64,000 nt of DNA from Psychroflexus salarius. Its GTDB lineage: Bacteria > Bacteroidota > Bacteroidia > Flavobacteriales > Flavobacteriaceae. Within the stretch, counting starts at the first letter, position 1. Each line of letters begins with the position of its first letter. Below the pieces are notes generated by a model that did not search any database, had not been told where the DNA came from, and saw only the letters and a program-made list of their open reading frames with translations. Position numbers and translations under genes: made by a program. Shown here one piece after another: positions 25,993 through 34,860 of the stretch. Location: the NCBI RefSeq assembly GCF_900129035.1, contig NZ_FQTW01000003.1:124001-188000 (forward strand), written 5' to 3'.

Positions 25993-28305
25993 ATGAAACA
26001 CTTATTACTTTTATTAAGCTTGATTGTAAGCTTTTATGGATTTAGTCAAACTACTTATTCAGGAAATGGAAACTCAGGCTTTGCTGGTCCAATTGGCGGA
26101 AGTACTTTAGAATTTGATGATGATGGTACCACAATAACAGGAACTTTTACAAAAGGTGCTGGCGATTTTAATGATGTGATGGTTATTTACATTTCAACTG
26201 GTGCGTCAGGACGTTCAATAATTGATGCTGATGTTAACGACCAAAATGATGATAATAGAAGAGCAATTTCTTCGGCAGGTGTTGATGCATCAGATATTAA
26301 TTTCCCTTCTGGTTTTGAAGCTACTCACGCAATAGGAGTATATAGTAACGTTTTTGGTGGTTTATATTCTATACCTGCAACTGGTACAATTGGAAATAAT
26401 GGTCTTACTTACTTGAGTCCTGTTGGTCAACCACTTACACCAAGTGATGCTTCATTTACCTTCAGTTTTGATTGGTCAGAAATTGGTTTAACTTCAAGTG
26501 ATAGTTTTGAGTTTATCGTTGTTTATATGAATGGTGGTAATGGTTTTCTATCTGATGAAGCTTATGGAGATGGAATAGCTTCTGGAAATCCAGGAAGTGC
26601 AAATGTAACTTTTACTAGTTTCAGAAATTATCCATTTTACTATGTTTATGATAATTCTTGGACACCAAGCAATCCCGATGGAGTTACACAGACCGCAAAA
26701 GATGTTATGGTTAAAACTGGTTCAACTTCTTTAACTTCAGACACGAGCTTACGGTCTATAACCATAGAAAGTGGCGCATCACTTGATATTGAAAATTCAG
26801 TTTTAACCCTTTCAGGTGATATTGATAATAACGGTACTTTTACCTTTAAGAGTAATGGTACTAGCACAGCACAGCTAGCAAACTTTACTGGTAGCATCAC
26901 TGGAGATATTACCGTTGAGCGTTTTATTCCAGCCAAGCGTGCTTTTCGTTTATTAAGCTCTTCGGTTGGTGGTCAAACTTTTGCCAATGCCTGGCAACAG
27001 GACACGCATATTACGGGTTCTGGTGGCGTTACCAATGGTTTTGACGCTACAAGTACTGATAACCCATCACTTTTTACTTTTGATAATAGTTTAGATCCAC
27101 AAGTGGTTGGTGGAGAACCTCAATCTTGGCAAGCCGTCACTTCAACCAGTGATGTGATTTCAGCAGGAACGCCTTACCGCTTAATGGTGCGTGGTGACCG
27201 AACCATCGACTTAACTAATAATGAAGCTTCAGCGACTGCAACGACTTTAAGTGCTTCGGGTACAATGCATACAGGAAGTTATTCACCAACTTTAGCCTCT
27301 GCAGCTGATAACTATAGTTTTGTTGGTAATCCTTATCAAGCTGTGGTTGACTTTGCTTCGGTAACTAAATCTAATCTTACAGATTTTATCTATGTTTGGG
27401 ATGCTTCTGTTGCTGGGTCTAATGGCAATGGCGGTTATGTGACCGTTCAAGTTTCTACTGGAAATATCACAGCTCCAAGTCCAAGTAGCTCTGATGCCTC
27501 GCAATACATTGCACCAGGTCAAGCCTTTTTTGTGCAAAATAATGCTACTGGTAACGGATCAATTACGTTTGAAGAAGCTGATAAAGCCACAGGTCAAACT
27601 CAAGTCGGTATTTTTAGTACCTATACTAACTTTTATATCAACTCGCGTTTATACAAAGCTTCAGCTTTACAAAACGGTGAGATGGAAAGCGATGCCATTG
27701 GTTTACGTTTTAATGAAAACTATACCACGATTGGTAGTGATGAAGATGCCAGCAAATTAGCCAATCCAGGTGAAAACTACGCGATTGTGAACAATGGTTT
27801 TAAATCGATTGATAAGCAAAACATCCCAACTGATGGCCATCAAATTGATTTATTGATGATGAACTATGAAGATACGGCTTACAGCTTAACCTTCAACTTA
27901 GGGAATCAGCCTGAAACGCTTAAGGTTTACTTAAATGACAACTATTTAAATACACAAACCGAGTTAACGGAAAGCACAACTTATGACTTTACAGTTGATG
28001 CTAATGTGCCAGAGAGTATCGATCAAAATCGTTTTCATTTAAGTTTTGAAGAAGTGCCTTTAAATAATCAAAACTTTGATGCCGGACAAGTTCGTTTGTA
28101 TCCTAATCCAGTGGTAAATCAATTACAAATTGAATTACCAGCGTCAGTTGAGATCAATTCAGTTCAAGTTTTCAATACTTTAGGTCAAGAGGTGCTAACA
28201 ACCACGCAATCTCAAGTTGATGTGAGTCGATTAGCCTCAGGTGTTTATGTGGTTGAGCTAGAAACCTCAGCCGGGAAAGTGAGCAAGAAAATCATCAAGA
28301 AGTAA
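25993..28305 (+). CDS. Secreted T9SS type A sorting-domain protein
   Basis: A 770-residue exported protein. After a signal peptide (MKHLLLLLSLIVSFYGFSQ) comes a beta-rich N-terminal domain rich in Gly, Ser and Asp (about 20-215), then beta-helix/adhesin-like segments (SLTSDTSLRSITIESGASL). The final 75 residues form the T9SS type A sorting domain: VRLYPNPVVNQLQIELP, VQVFNTLGQEVL, and VSRLASGVYVVELET before the KKIIKK end. Such proteins cross the outer membrane via the gliding/Por machinery. The cargo function is unknown. The small hydrophobic protein encoded 16 bases downstream is probably co-expressed. Confidence 0.85.
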   Translation: MKHLLLLLSLIVSFYGFSQTTYSGNGNSGFAGPIGGSTLEFDDDGTTITGTFTKGAGDFNDVMVIYISTGASGRSIIDADVNDQNDDNRRAISSAGVDASDINFPSGFEATHAIGVYSNVFGGLYSIPATGTIGNNGLTYLSPVGQPLTPSDASFTFSFDWSEIGLTSSDSFEFIVVYMNGGNGFLSDEAYGDGIASGNPGSANVTFTSFRNYPFYYVYDNSWTPSNPDGVTQTAKDVMVKTGSTSLTSDTSLRSITIESGASLDIENSVLTLSGDIDNNGTFTFKSNGTSTAQLANFTGSITGDITVERFIPAKRAFRLLSSSVGGQTFANAWQQDTHITGSGGVTNGFDATSTDNPSLFTFDNSLDPQVVGGEPQSWQAVTSTSDVISAGTPYRLMVRGDRTIDLTNNEASATATTLSASGTMHTGSYSPTLASAADNYSFVGNPYQAVVDFASVTKSNLTDFIYVWDASVAGSNGNGGYVTVQVSTGNITAPSPSSSDASQYIAPGQAFFVQNNATGNGSITFEEADKATGQTQVGIFSTYTNFYINSRLYKASALQNGEMESDAIGLRFNENYTTIGSDEDASKLANPGENYAIVNNGFKSIDKQNIPTDGHQIDLLMMNYEDTAYSLTFNLGNQPETLKVYLNDNYLNTQTELTESTTYDFTVDANVPESIDQNRFHLSFEEVPLNNQNFDAGQVRLYPNPVVNQLQIELPASVEINSVQVFNTLGQEVLTTTQSQVDVSRLASGVYVVELETSAGKVSKKIIKK

Positions 28306-28321
28306 TTCAAAACAAAAAAAC

Positions 28322-28513
28322 ATGAGACATACTTATAAATATGCATTACTAATAATGATGGTTTTATTGGCCACTCAAGTTAATGCACAAGGATTAGAAG
28401 ATGCCATTGGATTTGAAGACACAGTGAGTGACACGCCAGCGGCACCGATTCATTTTTTAATTCCACTAGCGATGGCCGTGGGCGCTTTTTTAGGCATTAA
28501 GAAATTGAAGTAG
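28322..28513 (+). CDS. Small secreted protein with a C-terminal sorting-tag-like segment
   Basis: A 63-residue protein. A cleavable signal peptide (MMVLLATQVNAQ) is followed by an acidic linker (LEDAIGFEDTVSDTP). The end is AAPIHFLIPLAMAVGAFLGIKKLK: Pro-Ile, a hydrophobic stretch with Gly, then a Lys-rich tail (split as AAPIHFLIPLAM and AVGAFLGIKKLK). This signal peptide, short spacer, PI, hydrophobic helix, KK layout resembles the short PID-CTERM-like proteins of flavobacteria. The match is only partial because the usual PIDGG is PIHFL here. It follows the T9SS protein gene and precedes a strong terminator. Confidence 0.6.
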   Translation: MRHTYKYALLIMMVLLATQVNAQGLEDAIGFEDTVSDTPAAPIHFLIPLAMAVGAFLGIKKLK

Positions 28514-28531
28514 ATTTGTGATTTACTAAAT

Positions 28532-28566
28532 AAAAAGCCCTCAACCAAAAGTTGAGGGCTTTTTTA
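28532..28566. terminator. Bidirectional rho-independent terminator
   Basis: A perfect 10-bp stem AGCCCTCAAC/GTTGAGGGCT (28536-28545 and 28551-28560) with loop CAAAA is flanked by A and T runs on either side. It lies between the converging small-protein gene and pgk and can serve both. Confidence 0.9.
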
Positions 28567-28588
28567 ATGTTTGAAAATTAGTTGAAGT

Positions 28589-29770
28589 CTATTGTAGCGC
28601 TTTAATACCAGGTAAAGATTTACCTTCTAACATTTCAAGCATGGCACCACCACCAGTCGAGACATAACTCATTTGTTCAGCGAGTCCAAATTGTTTTGCA
28701 GCAGCAACACTATCGCCACCACCTACAAGCGAAAATGCACCGTTTTTAGTTGCTTCACCAATGGCTTCACCTAAAGCTATGGTTCCTTTAGCAAAGTTTT
28801 CCATTTCAAAAACTCCTAAAGGTCCGTTCCATAAAATTATTTTAGATGCTTTAATAACTTCAGCAAAGTTACTTCTTGATTGCGGACCAGCGTCTAATCC
28901 CATTCTGTCATCAGTTATTTGATCGATTGGTTCTGTTATTTGTTCTGCATCGTTATCAAATTCTTTTACAGCAATAACATCAACTGGTAAATGAACTTGT
29001 ACATTTTGTGCTTCGGCTTTTTTTAGTATTTCTAAAGCTAGTTCTTGTTTATCGTCTTCAACTAATGAGTTACCTATTTTTCCGCCTTTTGCTTTTATGA
29101 ATGTAAAACTCATTCCGCCACCGATAATCAAATGGTCTACTCTTGGTAAAATATTTTCAATCACTGTAATTTTGGATGACACTTTTGCACCACCAATTAC
29201 CGCAGTAACCGGTTTTTCTTTTGAATGTAGAACTTTATCTAAGCTTTCAATTTCTTTTTGAAGTAGTTTTCCAACTATTTTGTCTTCAAAAAATTGTGCA
29301 ATGACAGTGGTAGATGCATGGGCGCGATGTGCAGTGCCAAATGCATCATTGATATAGACATCTGCATAAGTAGACAGTTTTTGAGCAAAGGCTTCATTTC
29401 CTGCTTTCTCCTCTTCGTGAAATCTTAGATTTTCAAGCAAAAGAATTTCACCATTTTTTAAATTTTTAACTGCTTCTTCTACTTCTTCACCAACGCAATC
29501 ATTCACAAATTTTACGCTAACGCCAATGACTTCTGTTACTTTTTTAACAATGTGACTGAGAGAAAATTTATCTTCTTTGCCTTTAGGTCTGCCTAAGTGC
29601 GACATTAAAATAGCCGATCCGCCATCTTCTAACACTTTAATAATTGTTGGTTTAGCAGCTACAATTCTACTATCATCGGTGACTTCAAATTGTGCGTTAA
29701 GTGGCACGTTAAAATCTACTCTTATGATGGCTTTTTTGTCTTTAAAATTAAAGTCTTCTGTTGTTTTCAT
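28589..29770 (-). CDS. pgk: Phosphoglycerate kinase
   Basis: This glycolytic enzyme transfers phosphate from 1,3-bisphosphoglycerate to ADP. The protein has 393 residues, a normal length. N-terminal substrate-binding RVDFNVPLN (near residue 17) and SHLGRPKG (near 58), the NLRFHEEE region near 117 and GGAKVSSK near 194 are all visible. The C-terminal nucleotide-binding domain shows NGPLGVFE near 315 and VGGGDSVAA near 351. It stands as a single transcription unit with its own -7 box and the shared terminator. Confidence 0.96.
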   Translation of the reverse strand: MKTTEDFNFKDKKAIIRVDFNVPLNAQFEVTDDSRIVAAKPTIIKVLEDGGSAILMSHLGRPKGKEDKFSLSHIVKKVTEVIGVSVKFVNDCVGEEVEEAVKNLKNGEILLLENLRFHEEEKAGNEAFAQKLSTYADVYINDAFGTAHRAHASTTVIAQFFEDKIVGKLLQKEIESLDKVLHSKEKPVTAVIGGAKVSSKITVIENILPRVDHLIIGGGMSFTFIKAKGGKIGNSLVEDDKQELALEILKKAEAQNVQVHLPVDVIAVKEFDNDAEQITEPIDQITDDRMGLDAGPQSRSNFAEVIKASKIILWNGPLGVFEMENFAKGTIALGEAIGEATKNGAFSLVGGGDSVAAAKQFGLAEQMSYVSTGGGAMLEMLEGKSLPGIKALQ

Positions 29771-29792
29771 GATGATTTCATTTATTGAATTT

Positions 29793-29800
29793 CAAAGGTA
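29793..29800 (-). promoter_or_regulatory. -7 box for pgk
   Basis: The minus strand reads TACCTTTG, matching TAnnTTTG, 22 bases before the pgk ATG. Confidence 0.55.
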
Positions 29801-29863
29801 AGTAATTATTCTTTTTTTGTAGTTGAGCTTTACTTTCGGTTTTTATTTTGATATTTTAGCCGT

Positions 29864-30985
29864 ATGAATTATGATGATGTACTTGGGCTCGACCATCTTA
29901 AAAATCACCTGAAAACTACTGTAGAGAAACAACGTGTTGCTCACGCTCAATTATTCATAGGTGAGCATGGTTATGGTGTTTTACCATTAGCTCTAGCTTT
30001 TGCAGAGCATTTAGTAACCTTTGCTGGAAAAAAGTCTTATCATACTTCTATTCTTGAACATCCTGATGTACATTTTGTTTATCCTGTGAATGTCACAGAG
30101 AGCTCCTCTAAGAAACCGACAAGTCAAGAATTTCTTGAAGATTGGCGAAGTTTTATTAGACAATCACCTTACCAAAATTTATTTGATTGGTATCAGCATA
30201 TTGGGATTGAAAAGAAACAAGGTTTAATTAAAGTAACTCAAGCAGAGGAAATTTTAAAGACCTTAAGTTTAAAATCCTTTTCTGGTGGCGTAAAAGTGAT
30301 GATTATTTGGTGTGCTGATTTAATGAATCGTGAAGCTTCAAATAAATTATTGAAGTTAATTGAAGAACCACCAAAGGACACTTTTTTTATATTAACAACT
30401 TCGAATCCTGATCAAATTATTGATACAATTAAATCGCGTTGTCAATTACTTAATTTTCCGCCATTAAGTGAGTCTGTTATAGCTGATGCTTTAATTGAAC
30501 AATCTATTGAATCGCATTTAGCAAAATCAATCGCGCATCAAGCCGATGGAGATTTTGTTAGAGCTTTACACCTCGCTTATCATAATGAAGACGAATTACA
30601 ATTTGAAGATTGGTTTATATCTTGGGTACGTTCTGCATTTAGAGCTAAAGGAAACAAAGCAGTTGTTGATGATTTAGTCAATTGGTCTGAAGAACTTGCT
30701 AAGCAAACTAGAGAACTACAAAAGCGTTTTTTAGAATACTGCTTACAATTTTTTAGACAAGCATTGTTGCATAATTACAAAGCAAATGACTTAGTATTTT
30801 TAAAGCCTAATGATAAAAAGTTTAAGTTTGAAGCCTTTTCAACTTTTATAACTGGTGCTAATATTCAGCCTATTTTTAATGCGATTTCTGATGCTATTTA
30901 CCATATTGAACGTAACGGTAATGCTAAGATGATTTTTACAGATTTATCGTTTCAACTCACAAGGTTTTTGCATAAAAAAAACTAG
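29864..30985 (+). CDS. holB: DNA polymerase III delta' subunit
   Basis: Part of the clamp-loader complex that places the beta clamp on DNA. The 373-residue protein has the AAA+-like DnaX/HolB layout: LDHLKNHLKTTVEKQRVAHAQLF at the N terminus (split as LDHLKNHLKT and RVAHAQLF), a degenerate P-loop (GEHGYGVLP, lacking the GKT), and KVMIIWCADLMNREASNKLL with KLIEEPPKDTFFILTTS, the sensor-1 region. SRCQLLNF gives the conserved SRC arginine motif. The degenerate Walker A agrees with delta' not hydrolysing ATP. It faces pgk divergently. Confidence 0.88.
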   Translation: MNYDDVLGLDHLKNHLKTTVEKQRVAHAQLFIGEHGYGVLPLALAFAEHLVTFAGKKSYHTSILEHPDVHFVYPVNVTESSSKKPTSQEFLEDWRSFIRQSPYQNLFDWYQHIGIEKKQGLIKVTQAEEILKTLSLKSFSGGVKVMIIWCADLMNREASNKLLKLIEEPPKDTFFILTTSNPDQIIDTIKSRCQLLNFPPLSESVIADALIEQSIESHLAKSIAHQADGDFVRALHLAYHNEDELQFEDWFISWVRSAFRAKGNKAVVDDLVNWSEELAKQTRELQKRFLEYCLQFFRQALLHNYKANDLVFLKPNDKKFKFEAFSTFITGANIQPIFNAISDAIYHIERNGNAKMIFTDLSFQLTRFLHKKN

Positions 30986-31003
30986 CCGAAGCTAGTTTTT
31001 TTA
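30977..31003. terminator. Bidirectional terminator overlapping the holB stop codon
   Basis: A 10-bp stem AAAAACTAGC/GCTAGTTTTT (30977-30986 and 30991-31000) closes a CGAA loop and ends in a T run. It includes the holB stop codon. The A run on the other side lets it work for the converging OmpH-like gene too. Confidence 0.8.
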
Positions 31004-31020
31004 AAATCTTTTCAATCAAA

Positions 31021-31542
31021 CTATTTTTCTTGAGCTAAAGAATCTTTTTTGTTTAATTCTCTTAAGATTTCATCAGTTAAGTCTAAACCTTTTTTAGCGT
31101 ACATAATGTTAGCAGATTCATTAGAGCCAAAAATGTAGGTATATCCATTTTCTTTACCATAATCTGCAACATAGTCTTTTACATCATCAATGATGGCATT
31201 AATAGCTTTATCACTTTCTTGACGCAGCATTTGGCTTTTTTGCTGCTGTTGCTGTTGTAGCTGTTGTTGTTTTTGCATCAAGCGGTTTTGTTCGCTTTCT
31301 CTCTTAGACTTTGACATTGATTCCATTTCAGATTGAAACTTTTGTACTTCTTGCTGAAATGCCATAGCAACTGAATCTAATTCTGAAGACAAAGCATCGT
31401 TTTTCTCCTTAAACTCAGCTTCTGTTCTTTTCATTTTGCTGTAGTCTTGTATCAATTTAGAGTTATTGACATAGGCTGTTTTATCTTGTTGACAAGACCA
31501 TAAAGTTGCAATTGTAAAAACTGAAAGAATTATTTTTTTCAT
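31021..31542 (-). CDS. OmpH/Skp-like periplasmic chaperone, predicted lipoprotein
   Basis: A 173-residue envelope protein. The N terminus MKKIILSVFTIATLWSCQQ has a lipobox (LWSC), so it is probably lipid-anchored, unlike classical soluble Skp. The body begins AYVNNSKLIQDYSKM, the OmpH start motif, followed by a long Gln/Lys-rich coiled coil (MQKQQQLQQQQQQKSQ) that would form the tentacle of the Skp fold. The end has YADYGKEN-like strands (DYGKENGYTYIFGS). Skp proteins hold unfolded outer-membrane proteins. Confidence 0.85.
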   Translation of the reverse strand: MKKIILSVFTIATLWSCQQDKTAYVNNSKLIQDYSKMKRTEAEFKEKNDALSSELDSVAMAFQQEVQKFQSEMESMSKSKRESEQNRLMQKQQQLQQQQQQKSQMLRQESDKAINAIIDDVKDYVADYGKENGYTYIFGSNESANIMYAKKGLDLTDEILRELNKKDSLAQEK

Positions 31543-31558
31543 GTGTATAATTTTATGC

Positions 31559-31566
31559 CAAAGGTA
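31559..31566 (-). promoter_or_regulatory. -7 box for the OmpH-like gene
   Basis: The minus strand reads TACCTTTG, matching TAnnTTTG, 16 bases before the ATG. Confidence 0.5.
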
Positions 31567-31728
31567 TCATAATTTTTATACCGAAAAAATCATTATCATT
31601 TACTATCAAAAGTTAATATTAAATTGTTTTTACCTATCAAAATCAGAGCCTATAGTTGACGTCTAAAGCAACTTTTTACTTTTTAAATAAAAAAGTATAC
31701 ACAAGTATAATAAGCATGATATATGCGT

Positions 31729-32535
31729 TTATTTTACTTTTTTAAACACAAATTGATTTGAAGAGTAGTTTTTTGTAAGGAGTGCTTTAAGGTTTGATAT
31801 TACGCCAATCAATAATCCCTTTAATCGGCTTGAATTTTTGAAAGTTTCAGATACCATTGAAATATATAATGCATCAAACCACAGAGGCATTGTTTTTATT
31901 AACTTAAATGAGTATGATTCTATTGTGTTTTTTAATCCAATTTTATTAAAATGCCAAATATGTCGAGGTACATCCCAAGCCGCCCAAAATGTTTTGTAAT
32001 GTTTGGCATCGTAAGCATCGTGATTAGGAACAGCGACAATTAAAATCCCTTTATCATTTAATTGTTGGTGTAATTGTTTAAGTTTTTTGTCTAAGTCCTC
32101 GATATGTTCTAAAACATGATACAGACAAATGACATCATATTTATTTTCTTTAGATAAGGTATCGATTAATTTCACACCATTTTCTAGCGCTACTCTTCTT
32201 GCTTTCTCATTAGGCTCAAAGCCTTCTGCTTCGTGTCTTTTATTTTTTAAATAGCTAACAAACTCACCAACGCCACATCCATAATCTAAAATTCTTAAGT
32301 TTTTTTTATTGGTATGTTGTTGTATAACTTTTAACTTCCTACCGAACATGAATTTTTTAACAAACTGATAAATCTTTTCTGTTAGTGTCTTCTTTTCATT
32401 TTGGTGTGAAATATAATCTTTGAAGTTGTAGTAGGCTTCAAGGTCTTGAGGAATATTAGAAAGTCTGTATACACCTTTACCAATTTTCTTAAGTTCAAAT
32501 TCTTTCTTTGAATGCGCCCAATCAGTTATTTTCAT
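31729..32535 (-). CDS. Class I SAM-dependent methyltransferase
   Basis: A 268-residue protein with the Rossmann methyltransferase core. Motif I is LRILDYGCGVGEFVSYL near residues 80-96, the acidic SAM-ribose residue lies in AEGFEPNEKA, and motif post-I/IV is YDVICLYHVLEHIEDLD near 134-150. ILIVAVPNHDAYDAKHYKTF completes the family pattern of Bacteroidota methyltransferases often annotated as methyltransferase type 11/12. The substrate is not evident. It lies downstream of mnmG on the same strand, separated by a parS-like site, and may be co-transcribed with mnmG. Confidence 0.8.
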   Translation of the reverse strand: MKITDWAHSKKEFELKKIGKGVYRLSNIPQDLEAYYNFKDYISHQNEKKTLTEKIYQFVKKFMFGRKLKVIQQHTNKKNLRILDYGCGVGEFVSYLKNKRHEAEGFEPNEKARRVALENGVKLIDTLSKENKYDVICLYHVLEHIEDLDKKLKQLHQQLNDKGILIVAVPNHDAYDAKHYKTFWAAWDVPRHIWHFNKIGLKNTIESYSFKLIKTMPLWFDALYISMVSETFKNSSRLKGLLIGVISNLKALLTKNYSSNQFVFKKVK

Positions 32536-32544
32536 CTTGTTAAT

Positions 32545-32560
32545 TGTTCCACGTGAAACA
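32545..32560. promoter_or_regulatory. parS-like ParB-binding site downstream of mnmG
   Basis: TGTTCCACGTGAAACA is a full match to the consensus parS TGTTNCACGTGAAACA known from Bacillus subtilis. It lies in the 25-base gap between mnmG and the methyltransferase gene. A 16-base exact match is unlikely by chance in 64 kb of AT-rich sequence. A second site lies 1.9 kb away. Confidence 0.85.
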
Positions 32561-34432
32561 TTATCGTCCCATATGAACTAAAAGCACAGAAATATCACTT
32601 GGATTTACACCACTAACTCGTGATGCCTGCGAAATGGTTCTGGGCTTAATCTTATTTAATTTTTCCCTTGCCTCGAATGACATGGATTTTAAAACAGAAT
32701 AGTCAAAATTATGTGGGATTTTTATATTTTCTAATCTATTTAATTTGTCAGCATTTTGTTTTTCTTTATCAATGTAACCTGAATATTTGACTTGTATTTC
32801 TACTTGTTCTAAAACGCTTTTGCTAATGTTATTTTCTTCTACATAAGATTTGACTTTATCTATTTGCAACATATCCTTCATTGTAACATTAGGACGTGCA
32901 AATATTTTAAACATTTTACCTTGTTGTTTTATTGGCTTAGAATTTTTTGATTCTAATATCGGATTCATTTCACTAGTGGTTACACTTTCATCTTCAAAGA
33001 ACTTTACAAATTTCTCAGATTTTTCTTTCTTTTCACACATGATATTGTATCGTTCCTTTGAAGCTAAACCTAATTCATAGGCGCGTTGAGTTAATCTGAA
33101 ATCGGCATTATCCTGGCGTAACAATGTTCTATATTCAGCTCTTGACGTAAACATTCTATAGGGTTCTTCTGTTCCTTTAGTAATTAAGTCGTCTATTAAA
33201 ACACCAATGTAGGCTTCATTTCGTTGTAAAATGAATTCTTCTTTTTCTTGTAGTTTTAATGCTGCATTAATTCCTGCCATTAATCCTTGTGAGGCTGCTT
33301 CTTCATATCCTGTGGTACCATTAATTTGTCCAGCAAAATAGAGATGATCTACCAGTTTAGTTTCTAAGCTATGTTTAAGTTGAGTTGGTGGAAAGTAATC
33401 GTATTCAATAGCGTATCCAGGTCTAAAGAATTTCACTTTTTCGAAACCTTCAACTGACCTTAATGCTTTAAATTGAATGTCTTCAGGTAGGGATGTTGAA
33501 AATCCATTGACATAATATTCAACAGTATTCCATCCTTCAGGTTCAACAAAAATTTGATGCCGATCTTTAGTTGCAAACCGATGAATTTTATCTTCAATAC
33601 TTGGGCAATACCTAGGGCCAGCACTTTCAATGGCACCGTTAAACATTGGAGAACGATCAAATCCTTCTCTTAACAAATTATGAACTTCAGGCGAAGTGTA
33701 AGTCATGTGGCATGAGCGTTGTTTTGTTAAGGGTTTTGTTTCGTTTGAATATGAAAATTTATCTGGCTCTTCATCACCTGCTTGTTCTATCATTTTTGAG
33801 AAATCTAATGAACGCCCATCGACTCTTGGCGGCGTTCCGGTTTTCATTCTACCTGCTTCAAAGCCTAAGTCAATTAAATCTTTTGTTATGCCTGTAGAAG
33901 CGCGCTCTCCTGCTCTACCACCACCAAAGTTTTTCTCACCAATATGAATTAAACCATTTAAAAAAGTGCCGTTAGTTAAGACAACAGCTTTAGATTTTAC
34001 TTCTAATCCAAGAGAGGTTTTTACACCTGCAATTTTATTATTTTTGATTAATAAACCAGCAACCATTTCTTGATAAAAATCAAGATTTTTGGTTTGTTCT
34101 AATTTTAATCTCCAGTGTTCAGCAAATAACATTCGGTCACTTTGCACACGAGGACTCCACATGGCTGGACCTTTTGATTTGTTGAGCATTTTAAATTGAA
34201 TTGCACTTGTATCAGAGACTATACCGCTATAACCGCCCATAGCATCAATTTCTCTTAAGATTTGTCCTTTTGCAATACCACCCATAGCTGGATTACAGGA
34301 CATTTGTGCAATGTTTTGTAAGTTCATGGTGATAAGTAATGTTTTACAACCCATGTTTGCAGCACTAGCTGCGGCTTCGCTTCCGGCGTGGCCACCACCA
34401 ACCACGATTACATCATATTCATGTTCAAACAT
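32561..34432 (-). CDS. mnmG: tRNA uridine-5-carboxymethylaminomethyl modification enzyme MnmG (GidA)
   Basis: With MnmE, MnmG installs the carboxymethylaminomethyl group at U34 of certain tRNAs, using FAD and NADH. The 623-residue protein has the N-terminal FAD motif [14 protein letters not shown], then [41 protein letters not shown] and [10 protein letters not shown]. The C-terminal helical region includes [19 protein letters not shown] and [14 protein letters not shown]. The length is typical (about 620-630). It follows ybeY with a 5-base gap and is bracketed by two parS-like sites. In many bacteria this gene sits near the replication origin. Confidence 0.96.
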   Translation of the reverse strand: MFEHEYDVIVVGGGHAGSEAAASAANMGCKTLLITMNLQNIAQMSCNPAMGGIAKGQILREIDAMGGYSGIVSDTSAIQFKMLNKSKGPAMWSPRVQSDRMLFAEHWRLKLEQTKNLDFYQEMVAGLLIKNNKIAGVKTSLGLEVKSKAVVLTNGTFLNGLIHIGEKNFGGGRAGERASTGITKDLIDLGFEAGRMKTGTPPRVDGRSLDFSKMIEQAGDEEPDKFSYSNETKPLTKQRSCHMTYTSPEVHNLLREGFDRSPMFNGAIESAGPRYCPSIEDKIHRFATKDRHQIFVEPEGWNTVEYYVNGFSTSLPEDIQFKALRSVEGFEKVKFFRPGYAIEYDYFPPTQLKHSLETKLVDHLYFAGQINGTTGYEEAASQGLMAGINAALKLQEKEEFILQRNEAYIGVLIDDLITKGTEEPYRMFTSRAEYRTLLRQDNADFRLTQRAYELGLASKERYNIMCEKKEKSEKFVKFFEDESVTTSEMNPILESKNSKPIKQQGKMFKIFARPNVTMKDMLQIDKVKSYVEENNISKSVLEQVEIQVKYSGYIDKEKQNADKLNRLENIKIPHNFDYSVLKSMSFEAREKLNKIKPRTISQASRVSGVNPSDISVLLVHMGR

Positions 34433-34437
34433 AAAAA

Positions 34438-34860
34438 TTAGTTTTGTTCCACGTGGAACATTTGTATTTTTTCGTTTTCCTTTTTACGCATTTTTAATTG
34501 CTCTTCTTCAGTCTTATCGCCATATTTCATGCAATGTAGTACGCCGTGAATCATGACACGTTTTAATTCATCATTAAAATTCACTTCATAGGTCTTTGCA
34601 TTTTCTGCAACACGTTCTGAGCTGATATATATTTCTGCTGAAATGCTTTGCCCCAAACTTTGGTCAAATGTAATTATATCAGTTAATGTGTTATGGTTTA
34701 AAAACTGCTGATTAATCTTTAGTAAATAATCATCATTACAGAACACAAACTGTAATTCTTGTAGATTGAAATTTTCACTGTTCACTACGCATTCTATCCA
34801 CTGCATATATGCTTTAGGATTGTCGAGTTTAAAACCGTTTTGAGATTCAAAATTAATCAT
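34438..34860 (-). CDS. ybeY: Endoribonuclease YbeY (rRNA maturation RNase)
   Basis: YbeY is a single-strand-specific metallo-RNase involved in 16S rRNA 3' maturation and ribosome quality control. The 140-residue protein carries [20 protein letters not shown] near residues 49-68 and the metal motif [17 protein letters not shown] near 110-126. The third histidine of the classical HGxLHLxGYDH is Asp here, as I recall in other Bacteroidota. Its start overlaps the end of the DUF4175 gene by 8 bases. Its last codons (FHVEQN) contain a parS-like palindrome, which constrains the C terminus. Confidence 0.9.
   Translation of the reverse strand: MINFESQNGFKLDNPKAYMQWIECVVNSENFNLQELQFVFCNDDYLLKINQQFLNHNTLTDIITFDQSLGQSISAEIYISSERVAENAKTYEVNFNDELKRVMIHGVLHCMKYGDKTEEEQLKMRKKENEKIQMFHVEQN
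34445..34460. promoter_or_regulatory. parS-like ParB-binding site inside the 3' end of ybeY
   Basis: TGTTCCACGTGGAACA is a perfect 16-bp palindrome differing at one base from TGTTNCACGTGAAACA. It overlaps the last ybeY codons and ends before the mnmG start. Confidence 0.8.

Noticed and set aside
33646-33947. Two plus-strand ORFs of about 80 codons inside mnmG
   Set aside because: They are antisense to a highly conserved gene and have no family features.
34311-34556. Plus-strand ORF of 81 codons encoding VPRGT, across the mnmG/ybeY border
   Set aside because: It arises from the parS palindrome and antisense codons of two conserved genes.
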